This document shows, piece by piece, positions 8,768-17,171 of a DNA stretch of 64,000 nt. The translations under genes were made by a program, and so were the position numbers. The DNA is taken from assembly GCF_004564275.1 (NCBI RefSeq), contig NZ_SPDV01000013.1, positions 1 to 64,000 on the forward strand, written 5' to 3'. Below the pieces are notes generated by a model that had not been told where the DNA came from, ran no database searches, and saw nothing but the letters and a program-made list of their open reading frames with translations. Every line of letters starts with the position of its first letter. The first letter of the stretch is position 1. The DNA comes from Sphingomonas parva (ex Maeng et al. 2020) (GTDB lineage Bacteria; Pseudomonadota; Alphaproteobacteria; Sphingomonadales; Sphingomonadaceae).

Positions 8768-9085
8768 TCAGTCCTCCTGGGCGATGGTGACGCGCAGCCC
8801 GTCGAGCGCGTCGCCGAACTCGATCTGGCAGGACAGGCGGCTGGCGCCGTTGCGATGGCTCGAGCTGTCGAGCAGATCGTCCTCGTCGCCGGTCATCGCC
8901 GGCAGCCGATCGAGCCAGGCCTGGTCGACATGGACGTGGCAGGTCGCGCAGCTGCAGCAGCCGCCGCACAAAGCGAGCAGCTCGTCGAAGCCGGCGTCGC
9001 GGATATTCTCCATCACGCTCCAGCCCTTCTTGCCCTCGATGGTCTTCTCGGTGCCGTCGCGGCCGACGATGGTGAGCTCAGCCAT
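8768..9085 (-). CDS. [2Fe-2S] ferredoxin, adrenodoxin type
   Basis: 105 residues. Cluster ligands are C40, C46, C49 ([10 protein letters not shown]) and C86 (LSCQIEF), spaced as in adrenodoxin/putidaredoxin-type ferredoxins. These carry single electrons to cytochrome P450s, Rieske oxygenases or iron-sulfur assembly. Two additional cysteines, C43 and C44, sit inside the ligand loop. No P450 or reductase gene is adjacent, so the partner is unknown. It converges with the lipoprotein gene, 9 bp apart. Confidence 0.92.
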   Translation of the reverse strand: MAELTIVGRDGTEKTIEGKKGWSVMENIRDAGFDELLALCGGCCSCATCHVHVDQAWLDRLPAMTGDEDDLLDSSSHRNGASRLSCQIEFGDALDGLRVTIAQED

Positions 9086-9178
9086 GTCTTTTATGCTGCC
9101 CTTGCTTCACAAAACGGGAGGTTCCGGGGTCGGGCCTATGCTAGCCGGCCGCGGGATTGGCAAGGGACGGAGCATGCA

Positions 9179-9823
9179 ATGGGGATTTCCGCCGAGACGC
9201 TGAAGACATCGCTCGACGCGCTGGCGGCGCGCGAGCCGCGGATCGCCGCCGCCCTGGCGCGCGTCGGCTATCCCGAACCGCGGATCAGCGAGCCCGGCTA
9301 TCAGACCCTGCTGCGCGCGATCGTCGGCCAGCAGGTGTCGATCAAGGCGGCGGCGTCGATGTGGGCGAAGCTGACCGCGATCGTCGGCGATCCGCCCGCG
9401 CCGGAGCAGCTGCTCGCCGCCAGCGACGAGGCGTTGCGCGCCGCCGGCCTGTCCCGCCAAAAGGCCTCCTACGCCCGCAGCCTCGCCGAGGAGGTCGTCT
9501 CCGGCCGGCTCGATTTCGCGAACCTTCCCGAAGACGACGAGGAGGCGATCGCCGAGCTGGTGCGGGTGAAGGGCATCGGCCGCTGGACCGCCGAAGTCTA
9601 TCTGCTGTTCGCCGAAGGGCGGACCGACATCTGGCCGGCGGGCGACCTGGCGGTGCAGATCGAAGCCGGCGCGATCATAGGCTTGGAAGGCAAGCCGACC
9701 GAGAAGGCGCTGCGCGCTCTGGCCGAAGCCTGGCGTCCGCATCGCGGCGCGTTCGCGATCTTCACCTGGCATCACCGACGCCACGCGCTGCAGTCCCGCA
9801 ACGCCAGCGAAGCGCCGGTCTGA
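9179..9823 (+). CDS. DNA-3-methyladenine glycosylase II-like (HhH-GPD)
   Basis: 214 residues from ATG 9179. The HhH-GPD fold is shown by LLRAIVGQQVS (residues about 44-54), the helix-hairpin-helix VRVKGIGRWTAEVYLLF (129-144) and the catalytic Asp D156 in PAGDLAV. It lacks the C-terminal iron-sulfur Cys cluster of Nth/MutY, which fits the AlkA branch. Such enzymes flip out and excise alkylated purines to start base excision repair. An ATG six bases earlier is out of frame. The gene is divergent from the ferredoxin gene. Confidence 0.9.
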   Translation: MGISAETLKTSLDALAAREPRIAAALARVGYPEPRISEPGYQTLLRAIVGQQVSIKAAASMWAKLTAIVGDPPAPEQLLAASDEALRAAGLSRQKASYARSLAEEVVSGRLDFANLPEDDEEAIAELVRVKGIGRWTAEVYLLFAEGRTDIWPAGDLAVQIEAGAIIGLEGKPTEKALRALAEAWRPHRGAFAIFTWHHRRHALQSRNASEAPV

Positions 9824-9929
9824 CGCGCCTCAGCCGCCCGCGCAGCGGCATCGACGGGCAATGGAAGCGGCGGCCACGGAACCCCCGGCCCTGCTCGGGG
9901 CTTCAGCACGGGCCCATCGAAAGAAGATC

Positions 9930-10172
9930 ATGTCCAGTCACGTCATCGCCGTAGACATCGTCGCGATCCTGTTCGCACTCGTCGGCTACCACATGGCCTT
10001 CCGCCAGCGCCTCGTCCGACGCCTGATCGGCGGCGCGGCGCGCCCCCAGCCGGGGCGCGACGAGGGAGAGGATCCGGTCCATTATGCGCTGCTGATCTTC
10101 GGGATGATGATCCTCGCGTTCGGAATCATCCTGTTCGGCTTCACCACTTTCTATGCGGTTCTGACCGAGTGA
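9930..10172 (+). CDS. Small two-helix membrane protein, unknown
   Basis: 80 residues from ATG 9930 (AAGAAG just upstream); a longer in-frame start at 9861 adds residues with no conserved look. Hydrophobic segments lie at about 5-19 and 52-76, separated by a basic then acidic loop (RQRLVRRLIGG, GRDEGEDP). I know no family. The preceding gene ends 106 bp upstream. Confidence 0.6.
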   Translation: MSSHVIAVDIVAILFALVGYHMAFRQRLVRRLIGGAARPQPGRDEGEDPVHYALLIFGMMILAFGIILFGFTTFYAVLTE

Positions 10173-10399
10173 CTCGCCCTGGGACGGCGCGCGCCGGCGC
10201 TTCAGCGCTGATCCGCAAGGAGATTCCCTGCCGCGGCGACGGCAGCGCATTAACGATCCGTCTACCATCCCGCACGGCCTGGCGCCGCTCGGCGGGAAAG
10301 CCCGCCGTTTCGCCGCCGTATTCACCTGCCGTACAGCGGCCGGGCGCTGCTCATGGTCGCGCCGGCACGGGGCCGGGGGAAAGAGCAAGGGGCAGCGTG

Positions 10400-10732
10400 A
10401 TGACGATGTACGTCTATGGCACCGATGGTGAACCGCGAGGATTTGTGTTCGAGACCACGATCTACGGCATCGACGGAGCGCCGCTCGGCCGCATCGTCGG
10501 CTCGCGCGTGCACCGCTTCGACGGGGCCTACGCCGGCGAGTGGTTCCACCAGATGGTCGTCGAGCGCCCGACCGGACGGCCGCGCTTCGTGCCTCCGGTC
10601 GTTCCCCCTGCCCCGCGGCCGCCGGCGCCGTCGAGCTACCGACGCCGCAGCGTCGCCGAATATGGCGCCTATGCCGACGCTTTCGATCAGCTGACGGCGA
10701 GCCCCGCGCGGGTCGCCGAGGCGGCCGAGTAA
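10400..10732 (+). CDS. Small YGxDG-repeat protein, 4-fold beta-flower-like
   Basis: 110 residues from ATG 10400, with GGGGCAG upstream; longer in-frame starts read through low-complexity Arg/Pro sequence and are not believed. Short repeats are visible: YGTDGEPRGFV, YGIDGAPLGRI and HRFDGAYAGEW, each a turn plus strand. This matches the pattern of the recently described 4-fold beta-flower domain, a family without known activity. The C-terminal half is Pro/Arg-rich and probably disordered. The response regulator starts 9 bp after the stop, so the two are likely co-translated. Confidence 0.7.
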   Translation: MTMYVYGTDGEPRGFVFETTIYGIDGAPLGRIVGSRVHRFDGAYAGEWFHQMVVERPTGRPRFVPPVVPPAPRPPAPSSYRRRSVAEYGAYADAFDQLTASPARVAEAAE

Positions 10733-10741
10733 AGGAAGAGC

Positions 10742-11116
10742 ATGATCCTAGTCGTCGACGACGATCACCAGGTCCGCGCCACGATCGGTCGTGCGCTGAC
10801 CGAGCTCGGCTACCGCGTGCGGGAGGCCGGGAGCGGCCCCGATGCGCTTGCCGTCATCGCCGAGGAGCGGCCGCAGCTGGTCATCCTCGATTATCTGATG
10901 CCCGGCATGGACGGGGCCGAGGTCGCGCGGGAGATCGCCGATCTCGATCCCGACCTGCCGGTCGTCTTCTCGACCGGCCACGGCGCGCTCCGCGCGCTGC
11001 GCGACGCGGCCGGAGAGGGCGCTTCCGTGCTGCAGAAGCCGTTCACGCTGGCCGAGCTCGACGCGCTGCTCGCCCGGATGCTCGGTGCGACGAGACGGCT
11101 CCCGACCGGCGTCTGA
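10742..11116 (+). CDS. Stand-alone response regulator receiver protein
   Basis: 124 residues forming one CheY-like domain with no output domain. The acidic pocket is DDD at 6-8, the phospho-acceptor is D50 in VILDYLMPG, T79 is in FSTGHG and K99 in LQKPF. Such single-domain regulators act as phosphate relays or bind a partner directly. It lies 9 bp after the beta-flower-like gene and is followed by a terminator at 11199. The cognate kinase is not identifiable; the hybrid kinase at the left edge is the nearest. Confidence 0.92.
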   Translation: MILVVDDDHQVRATIGRALTELGYRVREAGSGPDALAVIAEERPQLVILDYLMPGMDGAEVAREIADLDPDLPVVFSTGHGALRALRDAAGEGASVLQKPFTLAELDALLARMLGATRRLPTGV

Positions 11117-11198
11117 GCCTTCGCCGGACGCGCGCAGCCTCTCAACGCTTCGGTAACCCCGGCGGCGTAACCTCCTCGCATGGTACGCGACCGGGGGA

Positions 11199-11235
11199 GG
11201 CGGAGGCGGCTCAGGCCGGCTCCGCCTTCTTTCTT
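11199..11235 (+). terminator. Rho-independent terminator after the response regulator
   Basis: Stem GGCGGAG/CTCCGCC followed by TTCTTTCTT. It lies 82 bp after the response-regulator stop. Confidence 0.75.
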
Positions 11236-11528
11236 CCCAAACCGCTGAGCTTCCCGGACAATCTTTCGTCGTCAACGGGTCGCTAACCACGTTCCTCAGC
11301 ACCTTCTTAACCGCTTGAGGGCAGGAATGGCGGTGCCGCTTCGGCGGCCCCTCGTGTCGCGTATCGAGGGGGACCGGCGCTCCGCGAGGGGCGCCGGTCC
11401 ACGCCGTTCCGGCAGGTCTGGAGCGGACGGCGCTCCGGCGCCGCGCTGCGGCCGGCACGCCGCTGCTCCTAACCGAAATTTAGGGTTCGGGCCGCTAGAG
11501 CAGGCGGCGCGACGGCGGAGGACCTACC
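11236..11528. other. Non-coding gap with a strong hairpin upstream of the PilZ gene
   Basis: No convincing coding sequence. A perfect 10-bp stem GGACCGGCGC/GCGCCGGTCC with a 10-nt loop occupies 11371-11400, and further G/C-rich self-complementary sequence (GGCGCTCCGGCGCC) follows. The end of the gap (about 11470-11500) is A/T-richer. It could hold the promoter and a structured leader for the PilZ gene at 11529. Confidence 0.5.
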
Positions 11529-11882
11529 TTGTTCATCAACGCAGAGTTGTCACAGATTCCGATCGGCGACGGCCGCAAGGCCGAGCGGCGGATCGTCAAC
11601 CTGGCAGCGGCTCTCCGCGAGGAAGGCGCCAGGAGGTCTCCGATCGTGGTTCTCGACATCTCGGCCGGCGGCTTCAAGGCCGAAGTCCCCGACGAAATCC
11701 ACGAGGGCTCGGAAGTGTGGCTGAAGCTGCCCGGCTTCGAGGCCAAGCGCAGCCGGGTGATCTGGAAGCGCGAGAAGGAAGCCGGCTGCGAGTTCGAGAG
11801 CCCGATGCACGAGCGCGATCTGGAGCTGCTCGTCGCGCCCAAGCCGCGCAAGATCGTGAAGGGCGTCTTCCGCCGCGCCTGA
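11529..11882 (+). CDS. Single PilZ-domain protein
   Basis: 117 residues. The start is TTG 11529, supported by GGAGG at 11517-11521; no in-frame ATG occurs before the domain. RKAERRIV (residues 16-23) and LDISAGGFK (about 42-50) are the two c-di-GMP contact motifs of PilZ, followed by VWLKLPGFEAKRSRVIW. It is probably a small cyclic di-GMP receptor. The C-terminus is basic (KPRKIVKGVFRRA). Confidence 0.85.
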   Translation: MFINAELSQIPIGDGRKAERRIVNLAAALREEGARRSPIVVLDISAGGFKAEVPDEIHEGSEVWLKLPGFEAKRSRVIWKREKEAGCEFESPMHERDLELLVAPKPRKIVKGVFRRA

Positions 11883-11897
11883 GCCGGCAGCCCTTCC

Positions 11898-12143
11898 TCA
11901 GACTCCGCCGGCGTAGCGGGCGATCTCCTCGAGCGGAATGCGATCGACCGGCACGCCCTTGTCGTCGTCGATTTGGACCCACTGATTGCTCCACCCGCAG
12001 CCCATCGCGCTCTCCGCGCGGATGAGGTCCCGCGCATTGCGCACGGCCTGGTACCAGGCCGCTTCCTGATCGGGCAGGACCAGGCCCGTCTCATCGGGAA
12101 CGCGAACGCCCTGGTTTTCGAAATGGAAGAAGAAGCGGGGCAT
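11898..12143 (-). CDS. DUF6894 family protein
   Basis: 81 residues beginning MPRFFFHFENQG with PDETGLVLPDQEAAWYQA, the signature of the small DUF6894 proteins common in Sphingomonadales and Rhizobiales. They have no known activity. It converges with the PilZ gene, 15 bp apart, and stands alone on its strand. Confidence 0.8.
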   Translation of the reverse strand: MPRFFFHFENQGVRVPDETGLVLPDQEAAWYQAVRNARDLIRAESAMGCGWSNQWVQIDDDKGVPVDRIPLEEIARYAGGV

Positions 12144-12235
12144 GCGCGGTCAACGCCCGAGTTTCGCGCCGGTGCCAAGGAAAGATGGTTAACCGGCTGC
12201 GAACCCAAGGTTTTTTGCTCAGCCGCGAGCCGGCA

Positions 12236-12271
12236 AGAAAAATGCCCCGCCGAGCGAGCTCGGCGGGGCAT
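12236..12271 (-). terminator. Rho-independent terminator after the pirin gene
   Basis: On the minus strand an 11-bp G/C stem GCCCCGCCGAG/CTCGGCGGGGC with a 4-nt loop is followed by ATTTTTCTTG. It lies 25 bp beyond the stop of the pirin-like gene. Confidence 0.9.
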
Positions 12272-12295
12272 CGACATTGGCAGCCGCGACGGACC

Positions 12296-12994
12296 TCAAC
12301 GGGCGTCGACGAGCACGATCTCGGTGTCTTCGATCGCGCGCAGGGCGATCTTCTCCTCGCCCGTGATCGCGACTCCGTCGCGCGCCTCGGCGCGGACGCC
12401 GTTGACCTCCAGCGCGCCGTTCACCGGCACGAGATAGACGTGCCGGGCGGGATCGAGGGCGAGCTCGGCCGTCTCGCCCGCCTTCAGGGTGGCGCCCATC
12501 ACCCGCGCCGCCGCGTTGATGCGAAGCGAGTCGCCGTCGCCGTCGAACCCGCTGGCGAGGGTGACGAAGGTTCCCGCCCGGTCCGCCTTGGGGAACTGCC
12601 TGGCACCCCAGCTCGGCTGCGCACCGCGCTGATCCGTCTGCACCCAGATCTGGAACAGGGTCGTGGTCTCGTTCTCCAGATTGTACTCGGCATGGCGCAC
12701 GCCGGTGCCGGCGCTCATCACCTGGACGTCGCCGGCCTCGGTGCGCCCCTGGTTGCCCATCGAATCCTGGTGGGTGATCGCGCCCTGCCGGACATAGGTG
12801 ATGATCTCCATGTCGTTGTGCGGATGGGGCGGGAAGCCGGACTGGGCGGCGATCTCGTCGTCGTTCCAGACCCGGATCGCGCCCCACCCCATCCGGGCCG
12901 GATCGTAATAATTGGCGAACGAGAAATGATGCCGCGCATTGAGCCAGCCGTGATCGGCATGGCCGAGGCTGCGGAAGGAGCGGATGTCGATCAT
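12296..12994 (-). CDS. Pirin family protein (YhhW-like bicupin)
   Basis: 232 residues. The N-terminal cupin carries the pirin metal site: HPHNDMEIITYV supplies His-x-His and Glu, and RHAEYN a further His. In E. coli YhhW this fold has quercetin 2,3-dioxygenase activity in vitro, and other pirins act as regulators, so the true role is uncertain. It follows the azoreductase gene in the same direction (79 bp) and is closed by a clear terminator; together with the divergent LysR gene this looks like a redox or electrophile-response unit. Confidence 0.9.
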   Translation of the reverse strand: MIDIRSFRSLGHADHGWLNARHHFSFANYYDPARMGWGAIRVWNDDEIAAQSGFPPHPHNDMEIITYVRQGAITHQDSMGNQGRTEAGDVQVMSAGTGVRHAEYNLENETTTLFQIWVQTDQRGAQPSWGARQFPKADRAGTFVTLASGFDGDGDSLRINAAARVMGATLKAGETAELALDPARHVYLVPVNGALEVNGVRAEARDGVAITGEEKIALRAIEDTEIVLVDAR

Positions 12995-13073
12995 CGTCTA
13001 TCCTTTCGATGCTTCCGCGGGCGCGCCGCCGGCGGAAACCTTGTCGTCAGAGTGTCGTCTCGCGGTGCCGCGC

Positions 13074-13688
13074 TCAAGCGGCCAGTGCGAGGCTGCGCAG
13101 CTGCTCGCTCGCCTCGGCCAAAGCGGCCTCGGCAACTTCCGGCCCGAAAGCGAGCTTCTCGGCCCGGACGAAGGTCACGTCGGTGATGCCCATGAAGCCG
13201 AGCAGGTTCCTGAGATGCGGCTCCTGGCTGTCCATGTACGCCGCCGGTCCCTCGCTGTAGAGGCCGGCGCGGCTTTCGACCACGATCGCCTTCCTCCCCG
13301 CGAGCAGCCCCTCGGGCCCGGCCTCGGTGTAGCGGAAGGTGACGCGGGCGCGCAGCACATGGTCGAACCAGGCCTTGAGCGTCGACGGGATGCCGAAATT
13401 GTACATCGGCGCACCGATGACGATCAGGTCCGCCTGCCGCAGCTCGTCCACCAGAGCATCGGACAGGGCGAGCGCGGCGCGGGCAGCGTCGGTCTCGGGC
13501 TCCGCCCCGCGGATCGCGCCGACCGTTTCGGCGGTGAGGTGGGGGATCGGATCAGTGCCGATATCGCGGCGAACGATCTGCGCATCCGGCTCCCGCGCGA
13601 GCAGGCCGTCGACCAGCTCGGCGGTCAGCCTGCGCGAGACGGACGCATCGCCGGTGGCGGCGCTGTCCAGAACGAGAACCTTGGTCAT
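13074..13688 (-). CDS. azoR: FMN-dependent NADH-azoreductase
   Basis: 204 residues with a flavodoxin-like fold: N-terminal VLVLDSAATGDASVSRRL (phosphate-binding Ser positions) and APMYNFGIPSTLKAWFDHV around residues 93-111, the AzoR signature for FMN binding and dimer contact. These enzymes reduce quinones and azo compounds by two electrons using NADH. The gene faces the LysR-type regulator across a 74-bp gap that must hold both promoters. Confidence 0.93.
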   Translation of the reverse strand: MTKVLVLDSAATGDASVSRRLTAELVDGLLAREPDAQIVRRDIGTDPIPHLTAETVGAIRGAEPETDAARAALALSDALVDELRQADLIVIGAPMYNFGIPSTLKAWFDHVLRARVTFRYTEAGPEGLLAGRKAIVVESRAGLYSEGPAAYMDSQEPHLRNLLGFMGITDVTFVRAEKLAFGPEVAEAALAEASEQLRSLALAA

Positions 13689-13762
13689 GAAAACCTCCTG
13701 TTGTCTTGTCCAGGACGATCTAGGAGCCTATCGGCGTTGCCGGTAGCCGCGCGCGGCGCATC

Positions 13763-14728
13763 ATGGTGTTGCACGATATGGAACGCTCATCGGTCGATCT
13801 GCTCGACGTCCTCGCCTTCGTCCGGGTCGTCGAGACGGGCGCCTTTTCCCGCGCCGCGGAGCGAATGGGCATGTCGAAGTCCATCGTCAGCCGCAGGGTG
13901 GCGCGGCTCGAGGAGCAGCTCGCCGCCCGTCTGCTCACCCGCAGCGCCGCCGGCGCCCAGCCGACCGACGCCGGCCAGGCCTATTTCGAGCGCGCCTCGA
14001 ACGTGCTCGCAGAGCTGGAGGCGGCGCAGGAAGTGGTCGCCGAATCGGTGACCCAGGTCGCGGGGCCGATCCGGCTCTCCGCCCCCCTCTCGTTCGGGGT
14101 CTCCCATCTCGCCCCCGCCCTTGCCGACTTCGCCGCCGACAATCCGCGGGTCGAGCTCGACATCTCGTTCGACGATCGCAACGTCGATCTGATCGCCGGC
14201 GGCTTCGATCTCGCGGTTCGGATCGGGCAGCTGCAGGATTCGGCGCTGATCGCCCGCAAGATCGCGCCGGTGCGGCGCATCCTGGTCGCGAGCGCGTCCT
14301 ACCTGGACCGCAAGGGCCGGCCATCAACGCCCCGCGAGCTCGCCGACCACGACATCCTGATCTACGGCAACGAGCAGTGGCGCTTTCGCGTCGGCGATCG
14401 CTGGGAGACGATCCGCCTGCAGCCGCGGATGCGCGCGGACAACGGAGATATGCTGCGCGCCGCCGCCGAGGCAGGGCTGGGCCTTTGCCTGCTGCCGACC
14501 TTTATCGCATCGCCGGGCCTGAACGGCGGAAAGCTCGAGCCGGTGCTGCTCGATTACGGGCTTCCGGAAAGCGGGCTCCATGCGCTGATGCCGCCGGGCC
14601 GCGCGACGACCGCGCGGGTACGGGCGCTGGTCGAGTTTCTTGCCGTCCGGTTCGGGCCCCAGCCGAACTGGGACCCGTGCTGGGAGAAAGAGAACGGAGG
14701 GAAAGGCGCCGATGACCCGCGGGCGTAG
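13763..14728 (+). CDS. LysR-type transcriptional regulator
   Basis: 321 residues (316 if the inner ATG at 13778 is used). The N-terminal winged helix DLLDVLAFVRVVETGAFSRA and SIVSRRVARLEEQLAARLLTR is followed by a LysR substrate-binding domain of the AaeR/DmlR-like class (GPIRLSAPLSFGVSHLAP, DLAVRIGQL). LysR regulators usually control the divergent neighbour, here the azoreductase and pirin genes, and respond to a small ligand. Eukaryotic-like features are absent. The last ~15 residues (EKENGGKGADDPRA) are probably disordered. Confidence 0.92.
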   Translation: MVLHDMERSSVDLLDVLAFVRVVETGAFSRAAERMGMSKSIVSRRVARLEEQLAARLLTRSAAGAQPTDAGQAYFERASNVLAELEAAQEVVAESVTQVAGPIRLSAPLSFGVSHLAPALADFAADNPRVELDISFDDRNVDLIAGGFDLAVRIGQLQDSALIARKIAPVRRILVASASYLDRKGRPSTPRELADHDILIYGNEQWRFRVGDRWETIRLQPRMRADNGDMLRAAAEAGLGLCLLPTFIASPGLNGGKLEPVLLDYGLPESGLHALMPPGRATTARVRALVEFLAVRFGPQPNWDPCWEKENGGKGADDPRA

Positions 14729-14790
14729 AGCGACTGGACGACGCCGCGCCAGGCGCTAGAGAGCGGAAAACAGACAAAAGGCTGAACATC

Positions 14791-15066
14791 ATGGCAGACA
14801 CGCCCCCCGACCGGCTCTCGCTCAACCCGAAGAGCCCGCACTTCAACGCCGAATTGCTGCGCCGTGGCGTCGGCATCCGTTTCAAGGGCAAGGAGCGCAC
14901 CGACGTCGAGGAATACAGCATCTCCGAGGGCTGGATTCGCGTCGCCGCGGGCCGCAGCCTCGACCGTTTCGGCCAGCCGGTCACGATCAAGCTGAAGGGC
15001 GAGGTCGAGCCTTATTTCGCCGACGCGCAGGCGCCTGAAGGCGGCGAGCAGCCCGAGTCCGAGTGA
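14791..15066 (+). CDS. DUF3297 family protein
   Basis: 91 residues, with FNAELLRRGVGIRFKGKERTDVEEY and a core GWIRVAAGRSLDRFGQPVTIKLKGEVEPYF that is diagnostic for DUF3297. The family is small, cytosolic and of unknown function in alpha- and gammaproteobacteria. The acidic tail EGGEQPESE is likely flexible. AAAAGG precedes the ATG by about 10 bp. Confidence 0.85.
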   Translation: MADTPPDRLSLNPKSPHFNAELLRRGVGIRFKGKERTDVEEYSISEGWIRVAAGRSLDRFGQPVTIKLKGEVEPYFADAQAPEGGEQPESE

Positions 15067-15122
15067 GGGCGTGCGCAGCCGGCCGTGACGCGGCGGCTGC
15101 GCCCCCACCCCAGGCGTCGAGA

Positions 15123-15578
15123 TCAGCGCGTGCCCGCCGGCGGCATCTCCGGCTCGATATGGACCGCAACGTCGCATTCGCGCTCGATCCATTTACCGGC
15201 TCCGCGCCGCGCGAGACATTCCTCGATCGACCAGTCGCTGCTGAACCGGGCGAGCGCCCACTCGCCGTCATCGCTGATCTTCAATGTCTCCACCGGCCTG
15301 GCGACAGTCCCGCAGGTCGCGGCCGAGTCGGCCAGGAAGGCCGATCCCGGTTGAAGCGTGCGCCACCGGCTGCTGTCATCGGCGATCCGCCGATCGGCCG
15401 CGGAGAGCCGCCGCGATCTCTGCCCCTCTGGTGCAAAACTCGGACCCGCCTTCACCCAGCTGGACGGCGAAGCCATCGAACACGCGAGCGCCGTGTCGTC
15501 AGGGGATCTCTCCCCGCACGACGCGGCGAGGACCAGGGCCGCCCCGGCTGCGAGCCGCCGGGGCCGGCGACGGCTCAG
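15123..15578 (-). CDS. Putative lipoprotein with CTG start overlapping thiG stop
   Basis: The frame contains no ATG, GTG or TTG in a sensible place, yet its first residues after CTG 15578 read [23 protein letters not shown]: a basic n-region, hydrophobic core and lipobox-like AASC, a convincing lipoprotein signal. CTG overlaps the thiG stop as CTGA, in the manner of ATGA-coupled genes. That would give 151 residues. The mature part includes [19 protein letters not shown] with two Cys; no family is recognised. The start is inferred; the open frame itself extends further upstream antisense-free inside thiG, which is not believed to be coding. Confidence 0.5.
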   Translation of the reverse strand: MSRRRPRRLAAGAALVLAASCGERSPDDTALACSMASPSSWVKAGPSFAPEGQRSRRLSAADRRIADDSSRWRTLQPGSAFLADSAATCGTVARPVETLKISDDGEWALARFSSDWSIEECLARRGAGKWIERECDVAVHIEPEMPPAGTR

Positions 15579-16366
15579 ATCAGCCCCGCCAGCGGGCTCG
15601 ACGGATCGGCGTAGCGGCGCTTGCCCATCCGGCCCGCGCGGTATGCCAGGCGGCCGGATTCGACCGCGAGCCGCATCGCCGTCGCCATCATCACCGGATC
15701 CTTGGCCTCGGCGATCGCCGTGTTCATCAGCACGCCGTCGCAGCCGAGCTCCATCGCCACCGCCGCGTCCGAGGCGGTGCCGACGCCGGCATCGACCAGC
15801 ACCGGCACCCTGGCGTTCTCGATCATGATGCGGATCATCACCTCGTTCTGAAGGCCGAGGCCGGAGCCGATCGGCGCGCCGAGCGGCATGATCGCCACCG
15901 CGCCGGCATCCTCGAGCCGCTTCGCGGCGATCGGGTCGTCGGCGCAATAGACCATCGGCTGGAAGCCTTCCTTCGCCAGGATCTCGGTCGCGCGCAGCGT
16001 CTCGATCATGTCGGGGTAGAGCGTCTTCGCCTCCCCCAGCACCTCGAGCTTGACCAGCGTCCAGCCGCCGGCCTCGCGCGCCAGCCGCAAGGTGCGGATC
16101 GCCTCGTCCGCGGTGAAGCAGCCGGCGGTGTTGGGAAGATAGACGATCTGCCGGGGATCGATGAAATCGGTCAGCATCGGCTGCTTGGGGTCGGCGATGT
16201 TCACCCGCCGCACCGCAACGGTCACGATCTCGGCCCCCGAGGCCGCCACGGCCGCCGCATTCTGCTCGAAGCTCTTGTACTTGCCCGTGCCGACGATCAG
16301 CCGGGAGCGAAACGTCCGCCCGGCCACCGTCCAGCTGTCTTCACCGATCGAGGTAATCGCGTTCAC
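15575..16366 (-). CDS. thiG: Thiazole synthase
   Basis: 263 residues of the TIM-barrel ThiG family. [17 protein letters not shown] is the N-terminal signature, a Lys in LVKLEVLG is the Schiff-base residue of the family, and [11 protein letters not shown] and [12 protein letters not shown] are phosphate-binding loops. The enzyme builds the thiazole phosphate of thiamine from deoxyxylulose phosphate, dehydroglycine and the ThiS thiocarboxylate. It is 47 bp downstream of thiS in one operon; thiC, thiE and the dehydroglycine-forming enzyme are not in the window. Confidence 0.96.
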   Translation of the reverse strand: MNAITSIGEDSWTVAGRTFRSRLIVGTGKYKSFEQNAAAVAASGAEIVTVAVRRVNIADPKQPMLTDFIDPRQIVYLPNTAGCFTADEAIRTLRLAREAGGWTLVKLEVLGEAKTLYPDMIETLRATEILAKEGFQPMVYCADDPIAAKRLEDAGAVAIMPLGAPIGSGLGLQNEVMIRIMIENARVPVLVDAGVGTASDAAVAMELGCDGVLMNTAIAEAKDPVMMATAMRLAVESGRLAYRAGRMGKRRYADPSSPLAGLI

Positions 16367-16413
16367 GTCTGGATCCTGTTCTCTGCTCGCTTCTCTCGTC
16401 GCGGCGATGCCGC

Positions 16414-16632
16414 TCAGCCGCCGCCGACGAAGGTGACGATCTCGTAATCGTCGCCATCCTCGATCCGGACCTCCGCCAGGGTCGAGCGCGGCACGATCTC
16501 GAGATTGCGCTCGACCGCGACACGGGTCGGCTCGAGACCGAGCTCGAGCGCGAGCTCGGCGACGGTGAGGCCCTCGCGAACCCGCCGATGCTCGCCATTG
16601 ACCGTGATCGAGAGAGTGCCGTCGTAAACCAT
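16414..16632 (-). CDS. thiS: Sulfur carrier protein ThiS
   Basis: 72 residues from ATG 16632 (an upstream in-frame start at 16680 would run across the aroQ promoter region and is rejected). The ubiquitin-like fold ends in FVGGG, so the C-terminal Gly-Gly needed for adenylation and thiocarboxylation is present, in contrast to the MoaD at 24326. It donates sulfur to ThiG. Divergent from aroQ with 46 bp between starts. Confidence 0.93.
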   Translation of the reverse strand: MVYDGTLSITVNGEHRRVREGLTVAELALELGLEPTRVAVERNLEIVPRSTLAEVRIEDGDDYEIVTFVGGG

Positions 16633-16678
16633 CGCCCGCCTTTGCGCTTGCCGTCCGTCCGCCATATAGGGTTTCCGC

Positions 16679-17119
16679 ATGGCGACGCTACCGACGATCT
16701 ATGTCCTGAATGGGCCGAACCTCAATCTGCTCGGCACCCGCGAGCCGGAAATCTACGGCTCGGACACGCTCGACGACATCGCCGGTTCGCTCGAGGATCG
16801 CGCCCGCGATCTCGGCGTCCGCGTCGACGTCCGCCAATCCAATCACGAAGGGCATCTCGTCGACTGGCTGCACGAGGCGCAGGCGGAGGGCGCCAGGGCG
16901 GTGATCCTCAACGCGGGGGCGTTCACCCACACCTCCGTGGCCGTGCACGACGCAATCAAGGCGATCACGACTCCGGTGATCGAGGTGCATCTGTCCAACC
17001 CGCATGCGCGCGAGAGCTTCCGCCACCGGAGCTTCGTCGCCAAGGCCGCCCGGGGAACCATCGCCGGCTTCGGCGCGCTGAGCTACGAGCTTGCTCTGGA
17101 CGCGGCGGCTCGTCTCTGA
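16679..17119 (+). CDS. aroQ: 3-dehydroquinate dehydratase, type II
   Basis: 146 residues. The type II signature [20 protein letters not shown] holds the catalytic Arg and Tyr in the mobile lid; [11 protein letters not shown] and [17 protein letters not shown] complete the site (His of FRHRS). It converts 3-dehydroquinate to 3-dehydroshikimate in the shikimate pathway, linking to aroA at 32598. The order aroQ-accB-accC is conserved in proteobacteria; accB starts 52 bp after this stop. Confidence 0.96.
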   Translation: MATLPTIYVLNGPNLNLLGTREPEIYGSDTLDDIAGSLEDRARDLGVRVDVRQSNHEGHLVDWLHEAQAEGARAVILNAGAFTHTSVAVHDAIKAITTPVIEVHLSNPHARESFRHRSFVAKAARGTIAGFGALSYELALDAAARL

Positions 17120-17171
17120 CAAGGCGCGCGCAAATGCCCGCTGGGCAGGAAATCAGGGGAAAGAGGGCCCA

